A stretch of DNA of 64,000 nucleotides from Acholoe squamosa (taxonomy: Eukaryota; Annelida; Polychaeta; Phyllodocida; Polynoidae). How positions within the stretch are numbered: the first letter of the stretch is position 1; each line of letters starts with the position of its first letter. Positions 1 through 11,927 of this stretch are shown here, piece by piece. The position numbers were made by a program, and so were the translations under genes. The notes under the pieces were generated by a model. It ran no database searches. It worked only from the letters and a program-made list of their open reading frames with translations, and was not told where the DNA came from. The stretch is from contig OX439038.1 in the NCBI GenBank assembly GCA_949317995.1, positions 73,232,659 through 73,296,658 of the forward strand, in the 5' to 3' direction.

Positions 1-597
1 CACTCCCATTTGCTAAATCCGCTTGCATTCTACATGAAACAGTTCAATTATTAATGGGATTTTAATGGAATTTCTTTCCACGCCTGCCTGGACATGACTC
101 TGCGCCGTCAATCTGGTATCCATGGGTGCATGGCCTACCGGTGACCCCTTACTGCTGGTTAACCACACATGTTATTTCTAGATTTCCACCAGAAATTAAA
201 ATGTTATCCAAGTGATGAATAGTCTTATCTTCAATAACCCCAACGAATCTCTATACTGGTGACATAGACCAGAAAGTGGCTATTCGATAATTATAGGTTA
301 CAACATTATCATCAGGCACAATTTACAATCATGCCCCTATGGATTTAGGTAACATATTAGACATGATGTATTTAGGTAATATATGCTGCCCAAAATTTGT
401 TTACCATCCTGTCATCTAATATGTGCGATTAGAAGAAAAATCCTACTTTCCTTCTTGGTATTACAAAGTTCCTTATTAATAAAGATGTTTCATTGCATTT
501 GCTCCTAATATGCAACACATTTTCTGTATTGCATGAATGCAGTAGCCTTGGCGAGTAACTCACCAGGACTTGAACATCTTTTAACAAAACAACATGA
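1..597. other. Gene-free repeat-derived DNA
   Basis: No coding potential is seen. Around 448-490 there is a weak third partial copy of the sequence found in the 598-1510 and 1905-3150 duplication (the words CTTGGTATTACAAAG and TCCTTATTAA). Around 530-570 is a degenerate copy of the dispersed palindromic core (a CATGAATGCAG arm, then GGCGAGTAACTCACCAGG). Confidence 0.5.
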
Positions 598-1510
598 TAT
601 AAATGCATATTAGGTATAAGTGAGTGTTATCCCATGAGGCGAACCTCATGGAACCTTTGCAACAGCACATATAGGCATAATGTACTGATATCTATGTGCA
701 ATATTTACTGGCCTTATAAGGTTAATCAGCATGCAGTCTTACATCACTATGCTGATTAGATCAAACTCTTACGTCCTTTTTGGTATTACGAAGTTTCTTA
801 TAAAAGAAGGCTCATATTTCCTTGCAGCCCTTAAGGAGATAACTAATCTGATTCCTCTAGGTATCATTTCAAGGCCTCGGTCATACATATCTTGTCTCCT
901 TTCCCCACATCCATGCTTTGTTCCTGAATGAGTTAGGTGTTGCCTTGGTCTGTAGCAGAAATTAAATAGGTGGGATCTACTCAAACCCTTTAAGACAACA
1001 AATTGTCAAAATACAGTACATCCACTGGTTGTTTAGTTACAGACGAAGGCCTCTTGTATCATGCCGACCCTTTGGGGTTGATACACTACCGAGAGTTGAC
1101 AGGGATTATGTTCCAATGTAGGTGTGGCAAGTAGCGTCATCAGTACTGCATTTGTGCAGCATGATGACCAAGAAACTATGAAGCTGGCCCTTGTATGGTT
1201 AAATAGGTGAGATCCACCTAATTGGTGGTACAGCCTACATGTGATCCTATCTACCATTTGTTAACATGCTGCAGGGACAAGGACTAAGTGGGCTTGGCCT
1301 TAATCATTGAGCCACCTCCCTTAAAGAAGTAAACATTATCCTCATTCGAGCTGCTCTCCCAGCTCGCCGACTCACAACACAGAGCTACTCCCAACACCTC
1401 ACATTTAGCTTCTCCAAAATTGTGTCAAGGTCTGAGCCACCTTCTGTGGATAGGGAAGGGTCCACTTATATGCCCTAAAGTATTGCAGGCTGCCTCAAGG
1501 TTCATGTTCC
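598..1510. repeat. Direct duplication, copy A
   Basis: This block is repeated about 1.3 kb downstream (1905-3150). Shared words include CATATAGGCATAATGTACTG (668-687 and 1974-1993) and GGAGATAACTAATCTGATTC (835-854 and 2445-2464). The spacing grows from 1306 to 1610 bp, so copy B carries about 300 extra bases in between. The copies differ by scattered substitutions and small indels, so the event is old. No gene is seen inside. Confidence 0.85.
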
Positions 1511-1904
1511 TTTGTCATCATGATGGGGGGGGGAACTCAGCTTGCCAGAACTCCATTGGAGCCTAAAGGCACATTTTAATTCCCACCCCCCCCCCAAGTC
1601 AAGAAGCAATATCCAATTTCATCTTTATCAGCAACACCTGTTTTGGTAGATACAGCATCGAGGAATAGTCAAACATATCGGATCAAAACGAAGTGGCATT
1701 CCAGGTTATACACTTGAACAACAGTTGAATATAACACATCAAAAGCATGTGGGATCACTCTTCAGAATAGAGGGTGAGATGATCCACCTCTGAATCTCAC
1801 GGCCAATAGGAGCACCTAAAATGGCCATTGAACATGTAAGCTAAAAACATTATCTTTTTGTGTCATTTTAAAAGACTTAAACATTTTTGACCATAATAAA
1901 ATAA

Positions 1905-3150
1905 AATAAATGCATATTGGGTTAAACAGAGTGTTATCTCTTGTGACGAACCTCATGAACCTTTGCAAGAGCTCATATAGGCATAATGTACTGAAATTTT
2001 AGTGCAATATATACTGCCATTATATGGTTAACCAGTATGCCGTCCTACATCAATATGCTGATCAGATGAAGACTTTTACATCTTTCTTGGTATAACAAAG
2101 TATCTTATTAAGAAGGCTCATGTTCCCTTGCACCTTGCTCATGATACAAACCCTATTGGGTATTGTGTCTGCTTCTAATTCTCTCTACCTTTTGTAGCAG
2201 CTTCCATGAACTCATAGTGTCCTTCCTCATTGTGTTCTTAACCGTTTATTGGCTATCTAGTTCTTTTATGATATCTATGTCCTATGATGCATGAAATCAG
2301 CATTGGTGTTTAACTCACTAGCCAGCATTTGTGCATCAGAATAACCCTATAGGATTAAAAGGTCAGCATGATGCATGCAGGGGCTGCATTGGTGCATAAC
2401 AATGACAAATAAACATAAAACTTGAGGTATTATGCAGGCCTTAAGGAGATAACTAATCTGATTCCTCTAGGTATCATTTCAAGGCATTGACTATACATAT
2501 TTTGTCTCCTTCCCCCACATCCATGCTTTGTCTGTATTAGGTAGGTGTTGCCTTGGGCTGTGGTGGAAATTAAATAGGTGAGATCCACTTAAACCCTTAA
2601 AGGCCACAAAGCGCTGGAATGCAGTATGCTCATTCATTGTTGAGTTACTCAGAAAGGCTTTATTCTTGTATCATGCTGACCCATTGGGGTTGATACACCA
2701 CCAAAGAGTTGGCAGGGATTATGTTCCAATGTAGGTCTGGCAAGTAGCTTCACCAGTACTGCATTTGTGCAGAATGACGACCAAGGAACATGAACCTAGA
2801 GGCAGCAGCTGGCCCTTGCATGGTTAAATAGGTGGGATTCAGTTAATTGGCAGCACGGCCTACATCTGATCCTATCCACCATTTGTTAACATGCTGCGGT
2901 GACAATGACTAAGCTGCCCTGGACTTAATCATTAAGCCACCTCCCGTAAAGCAGTAAACCTCATCCTCATTCTCCCCATCTCTCCAACTCACAGCACTGA
3001 GCTGCTCCCCACACCTCATATTTAGCTTCTCCAAATTGGGTCAAGGTCTGATCACATGAGACACCTTTCATAGATGGGGAAGGGTCCACTTATATCCCCT
3101 AAAGTATTGCATGGTGCATCGAGGCTCATCTTCCTTTGTCATCATAATGG
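1905..3150. repeat. Direct duplication, copy B with 300-bp insert
   Basis: This matches copy A at 598-1510. About 300 bp at roughly 2126-2430 has no counterpart in copy A. That insert contains a copy of the dispersed palindromic core (arms around CAGCATTGGTG and CAGCATGATGCATGCAG, 2290-2400), so it may be a separate mobile repeat that landed in this copy. Confidence 0.8.
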
Positions 3151-4402
3151 GAATAGCTCACCAGCACTGCATTGGTACATAATGGTAAATCAATAAGAGG
3201 AATCCAATCCCTCTATATCTAGCCATTCTAACCCCATTACCACAAGCAACAGCAATCAAGGCAGTTTACAACAATCAATTGCCAAACAAATGGGATCATG
3301 ACGAAGTGGCATTGCAGGAGCACGTCTGGTGTCACTGGCTGAAAAAAATAGAATCATGAGATTAGATGCTTCCTTGGGAAAGTCTCAATCAAATGGGTCT
3401 GCTCCTCATTAACAATATGAGATCATTATTCCCAGGCTGTTTAACAGATGATTAGTGGACTCTGCAATCTCTCCCACGCCTTCTCTCATGGTGACAAATG
3501 TCTGCAATTCCTCATGGTGACAAATGTCTTGCCCTGGCTACTAATTACTGTGTGGGAGGTAACAGCTTTACAGGCCTTGGTCATCATGACACATGATGAC
3601 CCTACCAGGTTGATGTACTCCTGATGGTGAACAGACTAAATTGGTGTATCATGGAGATAAGGAGGATATTGTTTAGGCTGAAGGCATGGTGCTGGCTTTC
3701 AAGGGTTGACGTGTGGGAGGTGATTAACAACAGCCTTGCCCCGTATGGGGCTGAATCCTATTCAACACACCTGTATTTTGATCCCTTGTCTTGTTCACGC
3801 TGGTTTGGTGAATCTCAGAAATGGGTTTCTTGAAGATTACTCCACAGTCTGCATTCATTGTCTTACAAAAAAAAGAGAACGTTCATTCTGAGACAAAGCA
3901 CTTACTTAAGGATGTATTTCTTAGCCAGTATAGCGTTTCATAAGATAAACAGATGAGTTCTGAGGAAAGGTACATACAGTTTACTATAGCTAACTCCTGG
4001 CCCTGTTTTCACATGGCATTACCAGTAAATCTGGTCAATTCACAAAATGTAATAGTTTCAGGTCTCTTTAATCATAGCCACATCATGCATCTATTATCGA
4101 TGACTATTATAGTGACATACAATGTGCTATATTGGATGTTTAACCATGAAATATTCATAGACAGATATGATAGATAGCACGCATGGTAACCCACTACAGT
4201 CAATGCTCCCCGACTCCCCAAAATTCTTAGTCCAAACAAATTGATTCCACTCCCCATTACACTAGTGGTTATTGTTGACAAAGAACAACATGGCGTCGCC
4301 CTATTCTCCCTAACCGTCATTGTGTCCAATTCAATTTACATTTTGTTTGTCAGGTCGGGATGTTTTACCCCCACTATGGCAGGCCTTCATTCCACCGAGA
4401 TG

Positions 4403-4406
<4 letters not shown>
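3151..4406. other. Gene-free stretch
   Basis: Only short chance reading frames are present. A short local duplication occurs at about 3476-3530 (ATGGTGACAAATGTCT twice). No RNA gene, long repeat or splice-supported exon was recognised. Confidence 0.4.

Positions 4407-4476
<70 letters not shown>
4407..4476. repeat. (TA)35 microsatellite
   Basis: This is an uninterrupted run of 35 TA dinucleotides (70 bp). It explains the spurious Tyr-Ile repeat reading frames that cross it. The perfection of the run suggests it is young and probably length-variable between individuals. It may extrude as a cruciform. Confidence 0.98.
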
Positions 4477-4477
<1 letters not shown>

Positions 4478-4990
4478 GCCCATAGCGGGAGGGGCCTCAC
4501 AGGGTAAATACTATTAACACTTCAAGTGACATTTGCTGCATCATGCCAATAGGTCATGATGCTTTCAGCAAGGCAGCCTTCATGTATCATGCTGATCTTA
4601 TGGGCTTGATACACTCCCAAAAGGGTCGGCATGATGCATGAATGCAGTCCTAGCAAGTAGACTCGCCATAAACAATACAGACATCATGGCGACAAATTGA
4701 CGTAGTGATAAAAGAATTATGCTTCCTTAGAGGTTTAAAGCCGGGGTTATGCGTCACTGTATGCATACTATTGTATGTTCCCTTGGCCTGGGGCGTAATT
4801 CGGGGAAGTGAATCTTGTTTGTTGTCACCAACTCAATCTGGGCTCTGCTTTCACTCGGCAGGATTTGCTGCAATTATTTGCCGCCAGCAGTGGGCCGAGA
4901 GTTAACCCTTCAAAGGCTGTGCATGGTGCCTCCAGGGTAATGTGCTTTGATTACCACCCAGCAAATTGTCGTTATCTGTCGCCATGATTG
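4477..4990. repeat. Copy of dispersed palindromic-core repeat and flank
   Basis: 4530-4690 holds CATCATGCC and GGCATGATGCATGAATGCAG words in both orientations around short spacers. This is the family seen in at least ten other places in the window. The remainder to 4990 has no recognisable feature. Confidence 0.55.
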
Positions 4991-5590
4991 GTCATCAATG
5001 GTGACTCCTTTCTGAGTGATAACTCACTGCGTCATCTTTCGCCACTGTGTGTCAGTCTCACATGGCATGGCAATTTATCACAACAGTCACCAACATGATC
5101 TCACTCACTGCGTGAGTATGTGCCACCCCTTGTCATCCCTCACAAAGCATGGTGACTTATCACCACCATCGCCAACATGGATCTAACTCAGTGTGTGAGT
5201 ATGTGCCACTGCCTGTCAACTCTCACTCAGAATGGCGGCTTATCACAAGCATCGCCAACATGGATCTGACTCACTTTGTGATTATGTACCACTCCCGTGC
5301 CACTGGCATCAACTCTCACACAAAATGGCGACTTATCACTACCATTGCCAACATTGGTCTCATTCAATGCGTGAACTTGTGTCACTCCATGTCAATGCTC
5401 TCTAAGGATTGCATCATCTGTCACTCACTCTCACTAAGAATGGCAACTTATCACCACCATTGCCAGCCTTTGTCTCACTCAATGCGTGAGTTTGTGTCAC
5501 TCCAAGTCAATGCTCTCTGAGGATTGCATCATCTGTCAGTCACTCTCACTCACAGTGGCAACTTATCACCACCATTGCCAAAGTTGTTGA
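4991..5590. repeat. Tandem array, 82-115 bp monomers
   Basis: At least six monomers contain the block GCCAACATGG...CTCACTCA..GCGTGAGT.TGTGCCACTCC..GTCA. Equivalent positions fall near 5091, 5173, 5256, 5349, 5464 and 5579, so the period is 82, 83, 93, 115 and 115 bp. Later monomers are longer through an added CTCTCTNAGGATTGCATCATCTG block. The frame stays open across 5149-5520, but the ORF is a by-product of the repeat and no domain is recognisable. Confidence 0.85.
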
Positions 5591-5945
5591 GACAGCACCA
5601 CTGTTCAACATGTAGCCTATCTAGGAAGTGTGGGCATGAAGTATAAGTCCCATACGTATCAAATGTGCTTTGTTTCACACTGATTTCCATGTAATACTTC
5701 AGAGTTGAATCAAACAAGATTATATAGAGAGAATATCAATTGAATTTAGATAGAGGTATCTCTAAAATGAAAGCAACTATCCATAAACACCTTTTCTCTG
5801 GTTACAGGAAAAATACATAGGGAAATATCAACATGAACACCTTGTCTGTGGTTAGAGGGAAGATACATATGGCAATACCTTCTCTGGCAAAACATACTTT
5901 GATCTGGCAGATGTGAGGCTGCATGATTACCAATGTCGATGATCA
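5591..5945. other. Spacer between two tandem arrays, with a 50-bp duplication
   Basis: Two adjacent copies of about 50 bp lie at roughly 5783-5832 and 5833-5882 (each has AACACCTT.TCT.TGGTTA and ATACATA). Nothing else is recognised. Confidence 0.5.
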
Positions 5946-6640
5946 TGAGCTTTTCATCTAACAAGGTGAGTGATCACTAGCGTCGCCATCACTGGTGAGT
6001 CTGAGTGATCACCACTCTTGCCATCCATGATGAACCTGCGCTATGACGTGGTGCGCGTTTCATCTAGCGAGGTGAGTGATCAACCGCCTTGCCATCCCTG
6101 GTGAGTGTGAGTCATCACGATCCTCGCCAACCGTGGTGAACATGCGCCATGGCATGGTGTGCGTTTCATCTAGCGAGGTGAGTGATCACTCGTGTCGCCA
6201 TCCCTGGTGAGTGTGGGTGATCAAGATCCTCACCATCTGTGGTGAACCTGTGCTATCACGAGGTACGCGTTTTATCTAGCAAGGTGACTGATCACAATCC
6301 TTGCCATCCGTGGTGAATGTGCATTATGACGTGGTGTGCGTCTCATCTAGCGAAGTGAGTGATCACTCATGTCGCCATCCCTGGTGAGGATGAGTGATCA
6401 CTCATGTCGCCATCCCTGGTGAGGATGAGTGATCACGATCCTCGCCATCCCTGGTGAACATGTGCTATGACGAGGTGCGTGTTTCATCTAGCGAGGTGAG
6501 TGATCACCCACGTCGCCATCCCTGGTGAGTCTGAGTGATCACCATCCTCGCCATCTGAGGTGAGGCCATGTGATCACCACCATTGCTATTCCTGGTGATC
6601 TTGTGCTATAGCGACGTCGTGTTCCATCTAGCGACATGTG
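5946..6640. repeat. Higher-order tandem array built on a 35-bp unit
   Basis: A roughly 106-bp repeat begins with CATCTAGCGAGGTGAGTGATCA near 5954, 6061, 6167, 6272, 6343, 6484 and 6624. The spacings are 107, 106, 105, 71, 141 and 140. They differ by about 35 because the monomer is made of 35-bp sub-units (GGTGAG...GAGTGATCAC....TCGCCATCCCT) present in two, three or four copies. Each sub-unit carries the palindrome TGATCA. The array is GC- and CpG-richer than its surroundings. Confidence 0.9.
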
Positions 6641-8686
6641 TGAGCCACTTCACACAGGTTGACGAGGAGTCACGACAATTTGCTGGGCATGATGTACCAA
6701 TGCAGTGCTGCCAATTTCTCTCACCAGCCCAACTCTGGTGCATCATGCCATCTATTTGGGAGTGTCTCACCCCAATGTTGTATGGTCGGCATGATGTATG
6801 AATGCAGCCCTCCCATGGTACTCCCCAAGATGCATTCATGCATCATGGTGGCCCAAAGGCATGATGCATTTATGCATGATGCGGTATGTCAGGGACAGAC
6901 GTTAATCACATGGGTGTAGAGTGAACTGAGGTACTGGAGTAGTGTAAGGAGAAGACCATGGAGGAGGAGATGCTGCAGTATAAGAGTGAAGAGTATGCAT
7001 GAACAATATGTGATTAACTCTCACATGTTTGATGAGAAATGCGCATTTTGCTACAGCATTACCTCACCACTCCAGACCATCACTACTGGCCATTAGGACA
7101 AAAAGAAAGTTGTAGAAATGTTGACCACAAGTTGTTTATAATATACATTTTTACACAGCACAAATCATTAGGGTATTTACGGCATACACTCAAACCTTTC
7201 TTTTGACAGTTTTTGCCAAAGTCGTGAGAATGGCCTGTCTGATGAGAAGCATTATTAGGAGCAGGTAGAGTGGAGGTAAAGAAGGGGATGGCAAACCGAA
7301 ATATGATAAGGGCTGTGGAGTCAAGGAGATGGGATGATGTGTAGAAATGCAATTAAGCCTTTGCACACTAAGGAATGAAAAATGTAATTCCAATGGTCTG
7401 GCCTCACATACAAATGTGCATTAAGGAGGTTCTTTCACAATACTGAAGATCTTTCATCAGACGGATCATTACAAAGAGAAAAAAAAGAATCCCTAACCTC
7501 TCTTTTTCAATGTTATTGGGCAGGTCACCATATTCGAACCTCTTCTCAGGTTGATTCAGTTAGTATACTATGACCATTTGAGCAACGTCCTTTTCTCAGA
7601 TTCAGAGAGACAGTGTTTCCTAAACAATGTATCATTGTTATTCTTGGTACAGATTTCAAAGGTAAATCGTAACTTAAACATGGAATCCATTAAAGGCTTC
7701 TGAGCCTATTCATGAAATTATTAAAGTTTTTCATTCATGAATCCAAACCTATTCTTCCTATGCATAATGCTTCATCTGATGATTCAGATGAATTCAATTG
7801 ATTCATCTTCTCTTCCACTTACTCCCCTTTATTGTTGCATCATTGCCCTGTTACATTGTATCATGTATCATGTACAAACTGAACACATTGAGTATAAAAC
7901 TTTGCAAGTTGCATAATGTATTAATGCAATGCGTTTCTTTGCCATTATATTGTATGAATGCAGCAGTGGCAATTCATTCACCAGGGCTGCATTAATGCAT
8001 CATACCGATCCTACACAGGATTGATACACCCTATCATATTCAGTATGATACAGAATTCTTTTTTGTCGAAGATTTCAAAAGGAACCATGTCCTGGAGGCA
8101 TCATTCGGCCCTTCATGGTTTAATACTAAAAGTCAGAAAGACCCAGTACCTAGTACTCTCAGTCAAAGCCCAGATCTGACAATCTCCATAGGGGGCTGAC
8201 GCCAGACAGGTTTGAGTGAAGAATAGACTGGATAAGCTTTTCCGTCTGACCGCCGGGTGGTATTAGGATATGACTGCAGTAATCTGATCTGCTATAGTCG
8301 TCCTGCTACTATGAACAACGCCCTAATCGGTACTACACGTGGCTACAAAGCATGAGCTTGATGCCTACAGTCATACATATACCTCCCACCTCTGCTCAGC
8401 TACCGCTCTACCATTTGCTGCATATAGGGTAGATTCATCGTGAGTCGAACCAGCGGTTTGTATTCATAATTTGTTGGATACCTGTATAATCTGGTTCTTG
8501 ATTTCTTAGTTATCCATGCATGAATAGCTTTCTGAATTACAGTATTACTTAAAGGTTTGCTGGATCTTATATAAAATTCGATGTTGGCCTCGAGGTTATA
8601 CAAGAAGCTTCGACAGATGCCATTCTTTGTGTTTACGTGTCCAATCCATGGTAAACCTACCCTTTACATATAATACTACACCACTT
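6641..8686. other. Gene-free stretch with two palindromic-core copies
   Basis: Palindromic-core repeats are visible at about 6680-6870 and 7945-8040 (GAATGCAG...CACCAGGGCTGCATTAATGCATCAT). No coding region, RNA gene or other structured repeat was recognised between them. Confidence 0.45.
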
Positions 8687-8966
8687 AGCCTGGGGATACT
8701 ATATGCAGAGTAGGGGAGGTACGATACCTTCCTATAAAAGTGTGATCTGTTTCCAACAACATGATACATGGGCGTGGAAAGCAGGGTGGACAGGGGGGAC
8801 ATGTCCCCCCTCCACTTTTGGCCAACTCCTCAAAAGGTCAAAGCTCAAAGGTCAAGCAAAGGGAGGTCAAAAATTGCAGAAAACCCCCCTGGTCCCACCC
8901 ACTCAGAAACTGCTTCCCACGCCCCTGTGATACAGCTGTGCAGCGGTGACTTCAAACACTGAACTT
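8687..8966. repeat. Duplicated block, filled copy
   Basis: GGGGATACTATATGCAGAGT and CTTCCTATAAAAGTGTGA recur at about 9976 and 10310 in a second copy. This copy contains a 161-bp insertion at 8767-8927. At the matching place (10332-10385) the second copy runs straight through. Confidence 0.85.
8767..8927. mobile_element. 161-bp MITE with 5-bp TSD
   Basis: The ends are inverted: CATGGGCGTGGAAAGCA on the left and the complement of CAGGGGCGTGGGAAGCA on the right. A 5-bp direct repeat TGATA flanks it (8762-8766 and 8928-8932). The paralogous block near 10332 reads through an uninterrupted single TGATA, which serves as an empty site. A perfect 20-bp palindrome AGGGGGGACATGTCCCCCCT lies at 8792-8811. 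It has no coding capacity, and the CAGGGG...CCCCTG ends resemble hAT-type non-autonomous elements. Confidence 0.85.
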
Positions 8967-9584
8967 GAAAGACAAAAGTGATTGTCCCAATAATATCTTC
9001 TACCTCAAATAGAAACCAATATCATTCAAAATATGGTACACTCCGACCGACTAGTAAGAAAATTGATCATATATGTAAAAAGAAAACAATAGAACAAGCC
9101 GTTGCAGTCCTTATCATCCCTATATCTAATAAATGAAATCATTGCAATATTAGTTAAATCGCCGTGTCTCTTGGTTGGGAAGGGCTTAGCCCCCAAACCC
9201 CTAAGCCTATAGCATTTGAGCCCTGTCTGCAGGCTAGATATTTTATGAACATGGGCAACACCGTAAAAAGATGTGATCAACATAATGACTGATGTCTGAC
9301 AATTTTGTGACTAGGATTTCGCTGTTATTTTCACGGAGAGGGCTTTACTGATCTGCCATCTGGGACTTCATTGTAGAAACTACACTGCTTCACTGCAACA
9401 CAATTATGGTGTTTCACTTTTCAGTTTTATGAGGATGCCTTGTAGATTCAACAATTATTCCAAATAGTCTAAGGACATAGGCAATCATGGTGGAGAAAAT
9501 TAATAAAGTAAATAAATGACTTTACCAGAGATCATCTTCGCGGATCACTGTGCCATGGAGGACCATTTCATGATTATAAGTTTT
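8967..9584. other. Segment present only in the first copy of the duplicated block
   Basis: The paralogous block joins the two flanks almost directly at about 10385. These ~610 bp were therefore either inserted here or deleted there. No coding region, TIR or flanking direct repeat was found. Confidence 0.45.
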
Positions 9585-9790
9585 ATGGAGTTCATTTTGT
9601 AGCTGAAATGTAATGAAACATCTCTCATTCACGACATGGGATGGGGGTAGATCGGATTCCTGCTGAAAGCTGAGCTGTAGACCTTCAGGGACCACATGCA
9701 TGCTGTCCCTAGGTTTCTCATCATTTGAATGCATGATGCACCAATACAGCCCTGGTAAGCAATTTGTCATTAATGCATCGGTGCATCATG
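9585..9790. repeat. Duplicated block, second part, copy 1
   Basis: GTAGCTGAAATGTAATGAAA, CTCTCATTCACGACATGGGA and ATGCATCGGTGCATCAT are all shared with 10390-10580. It ends in a palindromic-core repeat. Confidence 0.85.
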
Positions 9791-9949
9791 TAAATGGCTC
9801 AGGAGCATTCTAAATGAGATCATTAAATTTTGCATAAAAAATAGCTTAATCTATTTTTATAATCATTTTAGAGTTATTTTGCCCCTCCAATGCCCCCTAG
9901 TGGCCAAATGGGGAATTTAAAAATCCCCCACGGAGGGGTGTTCTCCCTT

Positions 9950-10600
9950 GATGGGTCACATATACTGCACCACTTTGCCTGGGGATACTATATGCAGAGT
10001 AGGGGAGGTACGATAAATGTGATTATTTTTTTTCTGCCAAAGGGTATTATATGAATGATTGAATCTCATAATGAGGATAGAATGTCACATTATATAAAAC
10101 AGTGTGTATATCTCTAACTAATGAGTGAATTATGGGCCATGTACCACATGGATACATAACCTATTGTAGATGTTGTTCCAGGAATGATAAAGTTTAAAAG
10201 CTGTTACAATCTTTGTGACATTATGTAAATGTATAAGTTATACATGAGACATTAAGGTACATTGAGAGTATTGAGGAAAGCATCAATTATGAGTCCAATG
10301 GTATTGCCTTCCTATAAAAGTGTGACCTCTTTCCAACAATATGATACAGCAGTGCAGCGCTGACTTCAAACACTTAACTTGAGACTTGTACATTTGTAGC
10401 TGAAATGTAATGAAATATCTCTCATTCACGACATGGGATGGGAGTAAATCGGATTCCTGCTGTAAGCGGAGCTGTAGGTCTTTAACAGCCACATCTATGG
10501 TATCCTGAGCTTTGTGATCCTTTGAATGCATGATGCACCATGCAATGGTTAGCAATTTGTTATTGATGCATCGGTGCATCATCATCAAGCCTGTAAGGTC
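9950..10600. repeat. Duplicated block, empty-site copy
   Basis: This is the second copy of the 8.69-9.79 kb block. It carries its own extra ~280 bp (about 10020-10300) but lacks the 161-bp MITE, so TGATACAG is intact near 10343. The copies share scattered substitutions typical of an old duplication. Confidence 0.8.
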
Positions 10601-10660
10601 GGCATGGTTCATGAATTCAGTACTGGCGAGTTACTCACCAGGGCTGCATTCATGTGAGAT
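10601..10660. repeat. Palindromic-core repeat, clear example
   Basis: The arms ATGAATTCAGTACTGGCGAGT and ACTCACCAGGGCTGCATTCAT are imperfect reverse complements around a one-base centre (10611-10652). This is one of the best preserved examples of the family. Confidence 0.7.
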
Positions 10661-11690
10661 AACACCCCCTCCCATTTTGATTTTAAAGGGCTAAGTTGCT
10701 TCCATTACATGACTCCCATTTTATTCTGGGTTCGGAATATAATGGAATGAAAGTGTACACATACATCATGGCGGCCTCATGGAGTGGGTTGATGATAATG
10801 ATAGGATACATGCGTGTCACTGTAGATTAGCAGTGGAGTATCAAAATGGTATCCACTGGGATATGGTGATTAGGGAGTTGTGTGATAACTATCCACCAAT
10901 AAAGAATCTGCAACACAACTTTTTTCCTATATTTTCTGACATGTATTGGAACTCTGTTCACAACACAAAATATTGGTCATATGCAATATTTCTATGAAAT
11001 CATTTCCACTTTATGATTTTTTAAATTGCTCTTAAAGAAACATGAGTTCTGTGAGTTTCTTTTACCACATTTTAATGCTCTGCTTCGGTGAGTGTCCACA
11101 CACCTCAGATATGTCCACAGTTCTTAATTCACCCCAGGCCTTTAACCACATTACTTCCAGATTGATGCATTATTGTCATCATGATGCACCGATGCAGACC
11201 TGGAGAGTCACTCCTTAACCCTGTAGAGTGTGTGCACACCATATGGCTGCATTTATGCATCTTACCAACAGGTTGCTAGGAAGAATTGAACCACAATAAG
11301 ACCCTGTAAGAGCTAATGTATAGTAGGTGGTTGGGTGGTGAAGAGCGGTATACACCCCTCATACCATCAGTAATTTCATTGATCATGAAACCTGAACAAG
11401 TTGATAGACCTGCCAGCTAAAAGCATTCCTCAATTGATACCCCTGGTACCCAGCAGGGCCAGGCAATGAGTAGCTCATGATGAATGTCGTAGTTGAGAGT
11501 TGGTATGAGTAGCTCAAGGCCACCATACCTCGTATAAATGTGACGAAACAGGGAAAATCATAACATTAAGGGAAATACCCACAAATGCTCTAAAAACAAT
11601 ATTTAAGGAGATATGACTAAAAGAGCAAAAGAGTAAAGAATTAAGCTAAAACAAGTCTAGGGTAGCCTTTTCTGAAGAATCTGATTATGG
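10661..11690. other. Gene-free flank of the LTR element
   Basis: A palindromic-core copy lies at about 11160-11265. Otherwise I see no gene, RNA or structured repeat up to the LTR boundary. Confidence 0.45.
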
Positions 11691-11710
11691 TGTAGGGGCC
11701 GGCATCGTTG

Positions 11711-11720
11711 TATATATATT
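11711..11720 (+). promoter_or_regulatory. TATA-like element in 5' LTR
   Basis: TATATATATT lies 20 bp inside the LTR, and the same run occurs in the 3' LTR at 22599-22608. It is the only TATA-like sequence in the LTR and a plausible core promoter element. No transcription start can be read from sequence alone. Confidence 0.5.
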
Positions 11721-11871
11721 AGTGCGGTTCATCCGAGAGACGTGTTCGTGTGGTGCTCGTTCCTTCTATGCCAACTAGGTGTCGCTTTGCGATACCCGGC
11801 TGGTACAAGAGGGGGCAGCACCATGCCTCGCGTCCAGCTTCTACTAAGAAGCCGGACGAGCTGCAGAAGGG

Positions 11872-11890
11872 GACTGGACGTAGTCCAGTC
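11872..11890 (+). other. Perfect hairpin upstream of LTR poly(A) signal
   Basis: GACTGGAC-GTA-GTCCAGTC forms an 8-bp stem with a 3-nt loop, about 30 nt before AATAAA. It is fully conserved in the 3' LTR, where neighbouring CpG sites have changed. Confidence 0.75.
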
Positions 11891-11921
11891 AAGACATTTA
11901 ACCATAAGCAGCTGAAAAGTG

Positions 11922-11927
11922 AATAAA
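11922..11927 (+). terminator. Polyadenylation signal AATAAA, 5' LTR
   Basis: This is a canonical hexamer. The equivalent in the 3' LTR is at 22810-22815, which would end the full-length transcript. Confidence 0.7.

Noticed and set aside
4241-4517. Reading frames rich in Tyr-Ile repeats
   Set aside because: They are only translations of the (TA)35 microsatellite.
5149-5520. 123-codon open frame with His/Ser-rich repeats
   Set aside because: The frame follows the tandem array; unit length varies and is not kept in multiples of three, so it is not a maintained gene.
5000-6640. CRISPR array
   Set aside because: Repeats and intervening sequence are both repetitive, there are no unique spacers, and the context is eukaryotic.
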